DNA from: Panopea generosa
Taxonomy: Eukaryota; Mollusca; Bivalvia; Adapedonta; Hiatellidae
Reading direction: 5' to 3'
DNA: 64,000 nucleotides
Assembly (NCBI GenBank): GCA_029582155.1
Contig: CM055894.1
Span: forward strand, 33,011,132 to 33,075,131
Shown: positions 35,060-45,100 of the stretch, in pieces
Layout of the letters: every line of letters starts with the position of its first letter
Position numbering within the stretch: position 1 is the stretch's first letter
Program-made: the position numbers and the translations under genes
The notes under the pieces: generated by a model
Seen by the model: only the letters and a program-made list of their open reading frames with translations
Told to the model about the DNA's origin: nothing
The model's database searches: none

Positions 35060-36990
35060 ATAAAACGTGAAAACCGATAGCGCGTTATATCCCTAATTTA
35101 AAACTTAATTTATCTGTAGGCATAGTGCCACCATTGCAAAAAGGAAGTGCTTTCGTGGGGTAGTCGCATAATGGCAGTTATAAATAATTCTCAATTGTTC
35201 TTCTTTAAAAATACATTTTCCTTATTTTAATGCTCATTTTTATTTGAATGGCATTATTGATGCATTTTGAACATTTTGATAGCATTGTTATGTTGGAATT
35301 GTGAATTTAGAAGAAAAAAATGATGCTTGGAAATTGGGGTATGAATTCATGATTTCGGAAGTCTACTTTCACTTTGTCACCAGTGTACACACTGAGCAGA
35401 AAAAAAAATCTCTTATATGACACATGACCCCTACTTTTCTCATCATATTTTGATAGTGCAGAGGTTGACAAACAGTAAAATGTAGGTTTCACTTCTTTCA
35501 TTTGGGATTCTCTATGAATGACAAGCCTTTAAACTTTTATTATTTACTATAGAATAAAGAACAAAAATCAATGGTGGGGTTACACCTATAAGAGAGACTT
35601 GAGTGAAATGGGGGTGATTTTCCAAAATGTTAATGGTAGGTAAAATAACCTCTTTTTTACACTCTCATAGTATTAAATGACAAATTGGAGACATTTGCTT
35701 CATAAAAAAACACATTTTGGCAAGTGTATGCCTCAAATAAAGCATATGTGCATATTTACATTGAAATTTCATGAAAAATCACACAATTTTGAAGATTTTT
35801 TATTTTGGATGGTTTAAATGTGCAATTTTTAGCATGTACATTGTATTGAATAATGTATTTTGGTAAGATAATGTCTTCAGTGTATCATGAAACTGTTTTG
35901 GTGTAAAAATTTTAATGGAATTAGGTAAAAAAAAATTTTTTTGGTAAAATTAGTCAAACACATCAAAATTGCATGTCGGTCAACATCCCGCGCCTGTATA
36001 TAATGATCATGTAAAAAGTGGTATTTTGACAAAAGTTTTAGTATTTAATGCCTGCAACTTGGCAGTATTACTTCAAATTGGTAGTACTTAGTAAAAATGA
36101 GGTAATTATGAGATTAAAAAAAAAGAGTTTCCTTATAGGCATAGTGCCACCATTGCAAAAAGGAAGTGCTTCCGTGGGGTAGTCGCATAATGGCGGTTAT
36201 AAATAATCCTCAATTTTTCTTCTTTTAAAATGCATTTTCCTTATTTTAATGCTCATTTTTTTTATTTGAATGGCATTATTGATGTATTTTGAACATTTTG
36301 ATAGCATTGTCATGTTTGAATTGTGAATTTAGAAAAAAAAATGATGCTTGGAAATTGGGGTATGAATTCATGATTTCGGAAGTCTACTTTCACTTTGTCA
36401 CCAGTGTACACACTGAGCAGAAAAAAAAATTCTTATATGACACATGACCCCTACTTTTCTCATCATATTTTGATAGAGCATAGGTTGACAAACAGTAAAA
36501 TGTAGGTTTCACTTCTTTCATTTGGGACTATCTATGAATGACAAGCCTTCAAATTTTTATTATTTACTATAGAAGAAAGAACAAAAATCAATGGTGGGGT
36601 TACACCTGTACGAAGTTCTGCCGCCATAAGCAATAGAGGATAAAAGATAACAATGGATATGCCCGAGGATTTATACAAGTCCTTAATATACGTAATTGTA
36701 ACCGACTTTACACAGAACGATGAGTTATATACAAACTGATTCATTTTATACTATTTTGTAAAAACTAATAAGCAAACTATAAAGAACTGTATATTATTAC
36801 TTAATGTATCTTTATACATTAAATACGTAAGTTCTTCTTTCGCTGATATTTTCTGCATTAACCCGACACACCTTTTGTCGTAGGTAAATAAAAACAGTAA
36901 CGTAATTGTTTAAATGTCTCTGTTAAAATGTTATACGCTACTACAACGACGTGGACAGACGATCTCATTATAGATACTCGGGAAATCTTT
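35060..36990 (-). repeat. Internal diverged copy of the element end, split by a 1.49-kb insertion
   Basis: 36,606-36,990 and 35,085-35,113 together form an inverted, diverged copy of about 27,560-27,935 at the left end. It holds a second MNQFVYNSSFCVKSV ORF (start 36,744). The break between the two parts is the insertion 35,114-36,605. Confidence 0.65.
35114..36605 (-). mobile_element. Intron-like insertion with terminal direct repeats
   Basis: Compared with 27,906-27,911, this copy has 1,492 extra bases. They begin GTGTAACC and end CTACAG on the minus strand, so GT-AG removal restores the left copy's ORF exactly. TACAG is present at both sides, a 5-bp target-site duplication. The insertion consists of a repeat of about 470 bp at 35,118-35,587 and again at 36,137-36,605, separated by about 550 bp. 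Each repeat has imperfect inverted ends (AGGCATAGTGCCACCATTG and AGGTGTAACCCCACCATTG, 14 of 19 matching). No coding capacity is seen. Confidence 0.6.
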
Positions 36991-37149
36991 ATATAACGAA
37001 AGTGAGATAATAATACTATTTTGTAAAATCTAATAAAACAATTTACACAAGAACATTTTTAAACTTACAGCTATTTCCTTCTTTTACCTTCAAACCCCTC
37101 TAACGAAGTAAAATAAAAGCCGTTCGTTCGGTTTCGACGATTATCGGTT

Positions 37150-39480
37150 TTCTTCGTATTCGGTTTACCCACAAAATGTGGTATTAACCCCAAAAATGTG
37201 GCAGAAAATAGGTCTATTTTCCCTCCTAATTGCGATTCAAAAGTCAGTGTGCAAAACGTAGGGATCGGCTGATACAAAATCTGCGACAATAATGACTAAA
37301 GTAAAAACGTAAGGGACACTTTTCAAAACGCTAATGCAGAAAAAGAAAACGTACCCTATTGGAATTTACGTGTAAATGTGCAAAAACTGTAACGCCTCGG
37401 ACAAAAAATGAAACGAGTATGCTTAAAGTTATAATGTAAATGAAAGTTTTCAAAACACAATGACAAAAAAAAAACTAAAAACTATATTGATAAAGTCTGT
37501 CAGGAAATGTCACATTATCGGAACGATTTTAAGACGTTGTTGGTTTCACCACATAAGGGCCTCCTACACTATTACTACTTATTGCGATTCACAAGTCAGT
37601 GCGCAAAAACGTAAGGGACGTCTGATACAAAATCTGCGACGATAATGACTAAAGTTAAACGTAAGGGACACTTTTCAAAACGCAAATGCAGAAAAAGAAA
37701 CGTACCCTATGGAAATTTACGTGTAAATGTGCAAAATCTGTAACGCCTCGGACAAAAAAATTGAACGAGAATGCTTAAAGTTAAAATGTAAATGAAACTT
37801 TTCAAAACGCAATGACAAAAAAACAAAACTATATCGATAAAGTCTGTCAGGAAATGTCACATTATCGGAACTGTTTTAAGACGCTGTTGGTTTCACCACA
37901 TAAGGGCCTCCTACACTTTTACTACTTATTGCTATTCACAAGTCAATGTGAAAAACCTAAGGGACGTCTGATACACAATCTGCGACGATAATGACTAAAG
38001 TTAAAACGTAAGGGACACTTTTCAAAACGCAAATGCAGAAAAAGAAAACGTACCCTATGGGAATTTACGTGTAAATGTGCAAAAACTGTAACGCCTTAGA
38101 CAAAAAATGAAACGAGTATAATTAAAGTGTAAATGTAAATGAAAGTTTTTAAAAACGCAGTGACAAAAAAAACAAAAAACAACAAAACAATATTGATAAA
38201 GTCTGGCAGGAAATGTCACATTATCTGAACTATTTTAAGACGCTGTTGGTTTCACCACATAAGGGCCTCATACACTATTACTACTTATTGCGATTCACAA
38301 GTCAGTGTGCAAAACGGAAAGGGACGTCTGATACAAAATCTGCGACGATAATGACTAAAGTTAAAACGTAAGGGACACTTTTCAAAACGCAAATGCAGAA
38401 AAAGAAAACGTACCCTATGGGAATTTACGTGTAAATGTTAAAAAACTGGAACGAGTATGCTTAAAGTGTAAATGTAAATGAAAGTTTTCAAAACGAAATG
38501 ACAAAAAAAAACAACTATATTGATAAAGTCTGTCAGAAAATGTCACATTATCGGAACTAGTTTAAGACGTTGTTGGTTTCACCACATAAGGGCCTCCTAC
38601 ACTATTACTACTTATTGCGATTCACAAGTCAATGCGCAAAACCGTAAGGGACGTCTGATACAAAATCTGCGACGATAATGACTAAAGTTAAAACGTAAGG
38701 GACACTTTTCGAAACGCAAATGAAGAAAAAGAAAACGTACCTTATGGGAATTTACGTGTAAATGTGCAAAAACTGTAACGCCTTAGACAAAAAATAAAAC
38801 GAGTATATTTAAAGTGCAAATGTAAATGAAAGTTTTTAAAACGCAATGACAAAAAATCAAAACAACAAAACTATATTGATAAAGTCTGGCAGGAAATGTC
38901 ACATTATCGGAACTATTTTAAGACGTTGTTGGTTTCACCACATAAGGGCCTTTTACACTATTACTACTTATTGCGATTCACAAGTCAGTGTGCAAAACGG
39001 AAAGGGACGTCTGATACAAAATCTGCGACGATAATGACTAAAGTTAAAACGTAAGGGACACTTTTTAAAACGCAAATGCAGAAAAAGAAAACGTACCCTA
39101 TTGGAATTTACGTGTAAATTTGCAAAAACTGTAACGCCTTAGACAAAATATGGAACGGGTATGCTTAAAGTTAAAATGTAAATGTAAGTTTTCAAAACGC
39201 AATGACATTAAAACTATATTGATAAAAATCTGGCAGAAAAAGTCACATATAACTCCCCCAAAAAACACATGCCTATTACTATCACCAACACATGCAAAAA
39301 CCTCTCACTACCATGTAAAGTTGGATTAATTATATTTAGTTCCAGTTAGTATGGGGGTTAGACTTTGTTCAAATTAAGATAAGGGACAGCGTAAATAATG
39401 ATAGTGACAAAAGATTGTCCATAAAATCTGTCCCTAGCCCTTATCGGAACTATTTTAAGACGCTGTTGGTTTCACCACAT
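37150..39480 (+). repeat. Tandem array of about 350 bp, six-plus units
   Basis: The landmark aatgactaaag occurs at 37,291, 37,644, 37,990, 38,350, 38,677 and 39,033, giving periods of 353, 346, 360, 327 and 356 bp. Each unit carries cgtaagggacacttttcaaa, acgtaccctatgggaattta and tggtttcaccacataagggc. Length variation comes from A-runs and small deletions. Units 1 and 5 leave a similar frame of about 61 codons open (MTKKKLKT... and MTKNQNNK...), likely a by-product. Confidence 0.9.
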
Positions 39481-39489
39481 AAGGGCTTA

Positions 39490-39904
39490 TCACACCCTGA
39501 ACTGCACGAAGGTCGCGTCTCACACAGATCTCCTACCTCCCCCTCCTCTTCGTGTTTTTGTCTGCTGTCGTGTTGATGCTCGGGTTGTTATTTCTTTTCT
39601 TCGGGAACTACGGTCAGTATCCGTATGGTACAGTGTCGAAGTTGGCCAGTATTCTCCTTTTTGTGTAAACCATTTGATATATTTTTCGTTCTTCTCGACT
39701 GAACAACTTTCTCCCTCTTTTGTCTCTACAGATTTTGCTTGGGTTCGTTACTGTGATGGATCGTTTTGAGTCTGTCTCAGGCAACTTCACCGATTCTTCT
39801 TCTTCTTCTTCTTCTTGATTGCTTGATTGATTCCCTCTTCCTTTTACCTCCGCCAAGTGTTGCCCGGGGGTCTGTCTCTTCTAGGGATTCTGTCACCAGA
39901 GATT
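39490..39904. other. GC-richer, pyrimidine-biased segment downstream of the 159-residue gene
   Basis: The minus strand holds an open frame (39,614-39,856, no ATG) with a poly-Glu tract, a basic stretch (KICRDKRGRKLFSREERKIY) and an end NFDTVPYGY. The plus strand is pyrimidine-rich with an acceptor-like 'ttttgtctctacag' at 39,718-39,731. This could be a further exon of the minus-strand gene: a donor-like GTAAGC lies in that gene's last codons (39,932-39,927). No join gives a convincing frame. Confidence 0.3.
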
Positions 39905-40384
39905 TCACGGATGCAAAGTTGATGAGCTTACTGTTTGAAAAATGTAATGTAAACCCTCTGATATTGCAGTTTTCTTCCTTATAATGTGTCTCACAATCTC
40001 GTACCAAACATTTCTTGGGTAAAAATCGCGAAGTGTATATAATGTATTGACGGATAAACTCTGCAATGTTTGCTCAATTTCTTGAAGCGTTAGGTGTCCG
40101 CACATAAGTAACAAACTTTTCAAACTTAGTAGTTCTAAACTATTTAATGAGAATAAATCGTACTCTCGTTGACAGATAATCTCATCCGCAACCCAGTCAA
40201 TAGAACACAAGTAAAACGTGTTAAAATTGTTGTGATTAAACAGTTCAGATTGAATAGTTCGAATTACAGATGTTGGAAAAAACACAAGCACATCTCTAAC
40301 TAGTAAATCGGAGATTCGCGATCTGTCTATCAATTGATGTACGATTAAATCGATACTCAATCGTTGAAGAGATGCTGTATTCAT
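39905..40384 (-). CDS. Hypothetical 159-residue leucine-rich protein with a spliced leader exon
   Basis: This is the longest non-repeat ORF in the window. It begins MNTASLQRLSIDLIVHQLID and contains leucine-spaced helices (SLNSLELLSLKSLLLMCGHL) and an end YPRNVWYEIVRHIIRKKTAI. The ATG at 40,384 lies 26 bases into an exon that starts after a good acceptor (ttcataactttcag at 40,411-40,424). A leader exon ends at 40,737 with donor GTAAGC, giving a 326-base intron. The N-terminus loosely resembles a BC-box or VHL-box helix (SLQRLSIDLIVHQL), which would suggest an E3 ligase substrate receptor; this is weak. It is transcribed inward from just inside the right end of the 14-kb element. Confidence 0.6.
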   Translation of the reverse strand: MNTASLQRLSIDLIVHQLIDRSRISDLLVRDVLVFFPTSVIRTIQSELFNHNNFNTFYLCSIDWVADEIICQREYDLFSLNSLELLSLKSLLLMCGHLTLQEIEQTLQSLSVNTLYTLRDFYPRNVWYEIVRHIIRKKTAISEGLHYIFQTVSSSTLHP

Positions 40385-40736
40385 AGCTGTTTTATTATTA
40401 TTTCTGTTTTCTGAAAGTTATGAAAATAACACGTTAAATGAAGCGGAATGAAAATTTACTCACTAGATTTAATAAAAATAAAAATAAACTTGATGAAATG
40501 CCTCAATACAAATAAAACTTGAGATAATAAACATGTATTTAAGTAGTTGTTAAATTTCTTAATCGTAAATATTTTCAGATCTCAACGTAAATGTATTTAG
40601 GATATTGTGTGTAGATGTGTGAGTGTATTTATAATCAACCACATCCAAAATTTCTCTACAATTGCTGTTTTAAAAGAGTTTATTGTGTAAAATATAATTA
40701 ATAAGTTAATTAAATATATAGCTTACCTTTCAATCT

Positions 40737-40830
40737 CAAATGCGGTGAACTCTGATGATTCCGAATAGGTTTACGGGTAATTAACACGTTCACTTTCAAG
40801 AACCAGTCTGAATATTCAAACGAGAATAGT
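40737..40830 (-). other. Leader (5' UTR) exon of the 159-residue gene
   Basis: The minus strand reads ...gttcaccgcatttgagattg, then aaag, then GTAAGC (donor at 40,736). A TATA-like CTATAAAAC lies at 40,853-40,861, which would place the start of transcription near 40,830. Confidence 0.45.
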
Positions 40831-40852
40831 AATGGAAACAATTTTACCTCGG

Positions 40853-40861
40853 TTTTATAGA
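40853..40861 (-). promoter_or_regulatory. TATA box for the 159-residue gene
   Basis: CTATAAAAC on the minus strand, about 25-30 bases upstream of the inferred leader exon and inside the subterminal region of the 14-kb element. Confidence 0.4.
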
Positions 40862-41044
40862 AGTGGATTCACTTTATACTATTTTGTTAAACACGAATAA
40901 ACAAAATAAAATGAACCGTATATTACTGGAGACCTTTAATATTGGAAGCATTAATTCACCACGTATCAGCAATGGGTGAATTATGTTTATATGAACTGAC
41001 AGAGTGGCATTGGTGCGGGAAAACGCGTATCCATGGAGTAAAGG

Positions 41045-41379
41045 GTTAAGACAACTTTATATATTAAATCGTGATTTCTGAAAGTTCAACGTTCGCTGAT
41101 AGTTTCTGCATTAACCTGACATCCCTTTTGTCGTAGATAAATAAAACCTTATATGTACAGCGTCGTAGATAGACGATACCATTATAGATGCGATAAAATA
41201 GCCCTAGGTGGTAACTTTGTGAACGCTTAGTTTAACGTTTTAGATTTATATCAGTACAACGATACGATGGGATAGATTTTAATACTACATCTGACTAATT
41301 TTATTTTAAATAAATATTGATTGGAGCGGAAATAGATATATAAAATAAAACAAAGTACTAATGGTCGTATACAAACTAT
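41045..41379 (-). repeat. Right terminal inverted repeat of the 14-kb element
   Basis: Inverted copy of 27,379-27,720. The outer 276 bases differ at about three positions. A private insertion of about 110 bp at 40,925-41,044 separates it from the next matching block (40,840-40,925 against about 27,720-27,780). Confidence 0.75.
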
Positions 41380-41410
41380 TTAATAAGTTATTATTTAGGT
41401 TATGTAAATA

Positions 41411-41880
41411 AGTAATTGTAACCGAGTTTACACAGAACAATGAGTTATATACAAATTGATTCACTTAATACTATTTTGTAAAAACTAATAAGCAAACTAT
41501 AAAGAAGCGAATATTACTTTAGGTAACGTTATATATTAAATGCGAGTTTTCTGAAAATTCAACGTTCGCTGTTATTCTCTGTATTCATCTCTCGTCGTTG
41601 TTAAAAAAAAACAGTGGCTTAATTGTTTATATGTTGTGGTTCAATCTTTTTCCTTCTAAAATAAAATCCAATACTCGTTCGGTCTTTTCCGTTTAATATC
41701 GTTTGTGATAGCTACAACTAATATACCGAGTTCGTTCAACTTCGGCGATTATCGGTATCCTCCTTCAAAGAATTTGGCTAAATGCGGCCAATTTGGTAAA
41801 ATGTGGCGTGGTTATTTTAAATCAATTCTTGATCGGGGTCTACTTTTATACAATACTATACAAAAATTCTCTGTAAACTC
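41411..41880 (-). repeat. Older, diverged copy of the element's right arm, just outside the boundary
   Basis: Sequence at 41,411-41,590 (gtaattgtaaccgagtttac, then acaaattgattcacttaata) matches 36,690-36,880. 41,690-41,830 matches 37,100-37,250 more weakly. The orientation is the same as the right arm, so an earlier related element was here or the family is locally duplicated. Confidence 0.55.
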
Positions 41881-42156
41881 ATTTTGAAGAAATATAAAAA
41901 TCGTGTTTGACTATATATTATAATTTCAAGTAAATCAACATACCTGTGCTGTATTAGAGCGGCGTTGGTTATATTATCCATTGAACGAAAATCCGAGCAC
42001 AAATGATACCCCTACACTCCGCGTTCTACCAATTTATATTTACAGTGACTTTTTCATTTCGGGGTTCAAATTGTCAGGTCACTTCCGTTACTAACTCGAA
42101 TTTTACTCTCTATTTCCGGGTTCAAATTATAAGTTACGAAGCTAGCAGACATGTTA

Positions 42157-45100
42157 TGTCTTTCTCAAGGACACTACAGATAGCCATGGTTATAAGTGCT
42201 GATATGTGTTTTTTCTCAAATATATTACAACTGGTCGCAGCTTAAAATGCGGATACCTGTCTTGCTCTAGATCACTACCCATAAACGTAACTATTAATAA
42301 AGATACGTGTCTTGCTCAAGAACGCTACAGATATCCCCTGCTATAAGTGCGAATAACAGTCTTGCTCAAGAACACTACACATAGCATTGGCTATAAGTGC
42401 AAATAACAGTCTTGCTCAATGACACTACAGATAGCCGTGGCTATAAATTCGAATAACTGTCTTGCTCAAGGATGCTACAGATAGCCGTGGCTATAAGTGC
42501 AAATAACAGTATTGCTCAAGAACACTAAAGATAGCATTGTCTATAAGTGCAAATAACAGTCTTGTTCAAGGACTCTACAGATAACCGTGGCTATAAGTGC
42601 GAATAACAATCTTGCACAATGACACTACAGATAGCCGTGGCTATCAGTGCGAATAACAGTCTTGCTCAAGGACGCTACAGAGAGCTCCTGCTATAAGTGC
42701 GAATAAAGTCTTGCTCAAGGACACTACAGACAGCCGTGGCTATAAGTGCGAATAACAGTCTTGCTCAAGGACACAACAGACAGCAGTGGCTATAAGTGCG
42801 AATAAAATACTTGCTCAAGGACACTACAGACAGCCGTGGCTATAAGTGCGAATAAAGGTCTTGCTCAAGGACACTACAGAGAGCTGTGGCTATCAGTGCG
42901 AATAACAGTCTAGTTCAAGGACACTACAGATAGCCGTGGCTATAAGTGCGAATAACAGTCTTGCTCAAGAACACTACAAATAGCATTGGCTATCAGTGCA
43001 AATACCAGTCTTGCTCAAGGACACTACAGACAGGCGTTGCTATAAGTGCGAATAAAAGACTTGCTCAAGGACACTACAAAAAGCTGTGGCTATAAGTGCG
43101 AATAAAGGTCTTGTTCAAGGAAACTACAGATAGCTGTGGCTATAAGTGCGAATAACAGTCTAGTTCAAGTACACTACAGATAGCCGTGGCTATAAGTGCG
43201 AATAACAGTCTTGCTCAAGAACACTACAGATGGCATTGGCTATAAGTGCAAATAACAGTCTTGTCCAAGGACACTACAGATAGTCGTGGCTTAAGTGCGA
43301 ATAACAGTCTTGCCAAATGACACTACAGATAGCCGTGGCTATAAGAGCGAATAACAGTCTTGCTTAAGGACGCTACAGATACCCCCTGCTATAAGTGCAA
43401 ATAACAGTCCTGCTCAAGAACACTACAGATAGCATTTGCTATCAGTGCAAAAAAACAGTCTTGCTCAAGGACATTACATATAGCGAATAACTGTCTTGCT
43501 CAAGGACACTTCAGATAGCCGTGGCTATAAGTGAGAATAACAGTCTTGCTCAATGACACTACAGAATGCCGTGGCTATAAGTTCAAATAAAAGTCTTGCT
43601 CAAGGACACCCCACATAGCCGTGGCTATAAGTGCGAATAACAGTCTTGTTCAATGACACTTCAGATAGCCGTAGCTATCACTGCGAATAAAATTCTTGCA
43701 TAAGGACACTACAGATAGCTGTGGCTATAAGTGCGAATAACAGTCTTGCTCAATGACACTTCAGATAGCTGTGGCTATAAGTGCGAATAAGTCTTGCTCA
43801 ATGACGCTACAAATAGCCGCTGCTATAAATGCGAATAACAGACTTGCTCAAGGACATTACAGATAGCTGTGGCTATAAGTGCGAATAACAGTCTTGCTCA
43901 AGGACGCTACAGATACCCCCTACTATAAGTGCGAATAACAGTCTTGCTCAAGAACACTATAGATTGCATTGGCTATAAGTGCAAAAAAACAGTCTTGCTC
44001 AAGGACACTACATATAGCGAATAACAGTCTTGCTCAAGGACACTACAGATAGCCGTGGCTATAAGTGAAAATAACAGTCTTGCTCAATGAAATTTCAGAT
44101 AGCCGTGGCTATAAGTGCGAATATCAGTCTTGCTCATGGACACTACACATAGACTTGGCTATAAGTGCGAAAAACAGTCTTGCTCAATGACACTTCAGAT
44201 AGCCGAAGCTATCATTGCAAATAAAAGTCTTGCTCAAGGACACTTCAGATAGCCGTGGCTATAAGTGAGAATAACAGTCTTGCTCAATGACACTACAGAA
44301 TGCCGTGGCTATAAGTTCAAATAAAAGTCTTGCTCAAGGACACCCCACATAGCCGTGGCTATAAGTGCGAATAACAGTCTTGTTCAATGACACTTCAGAT
44401 AGCCGTAGCTATCACTGCGAATAAAATTCTTGCATAAGGACACTACAGATAGCTGTGGCTATAAGTGCGAATAACAGTCTTGCTCAATGACACATCAGAT
44501 AGCTGTGGCTATAAGTGCGAATAAGTCTTGCTCAATGACGCTACAAATAGCCGCTGCTATAAATGCGAATAACAGACTTGCTCAAGGACATTACAGATAG
44601 CTGTGGCTATAAGTGCGAATAACAGTCTTGCTCAAGGACGCTACAGATACCCCCTACTATAAGTGCGAATAACAGTCTTGCTCAAGAACACTATAGATAG
44701 CATTGGCTATCAGTGCAAAAAAACAGTCTTGCTCAAGGACACTACATATAGCGAATAACAGTCTTGCTCAAAAACACTACAGATAGCCGTGGCTATAAGT
44801 GAAAATAACAGTCTTGCTCAATGAAATTTCAGATAGCCGTGGCTATAAATGCGAATATCAGTCTTGCTCATGGACACTACACATAGACTTGGCTATAAGT
44901 GCGAAAAACAGTCTTGCTCAATGACACTTCAGATAGCCGAAGCTATCATTGCAAATAAAAGTCTTGCTCAAGGACACTTCAGATAGCCGTGGCTATAAGT
45001 GAGAATAACAGTCTTGCTCAATGACACTACAGAATGCCGTGGCTATAAGTTCAAATAAAAGTCTTGCTCAAGGACACCCCACATAGCCGTGGCTATAAGT

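Larger units (their letters stand above)
27375..41383. mobile_element. Candidate 14.0-kb TTAA-flanked element with near-identical inverted ends
   Basis: The element would run from 27,379 to 41,379. TTAA lies immediately outside both ends (27,375-27,378 and 41,380-41,383). Both ends start ATAGTTTGTATACGACC. The arms match with about 3 differences over the first 276 bp (27,379-27,654 against 41,379-41,104) and less well to about 340 bp, while the flanks beyond TTAA do not match. It contains a CARD-like ORF, a spliced membrane-protein gene, a spliced 159-residue gene, a 1.49-kb intron-like insertion and a 350-bp tandem array. No transposase is visible. An alternative is two separate insertions of one short element in opposite orientation. 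Confidence 0.55.

Noticed and set aside
37460-39034. Two similar frames of about 61 codons (37,460 and 38,846) as a conserved small gene
   Set aside because: They lie at the same place in successive units of a tandem array; similarity follows from the repeat, and other units break the frame.
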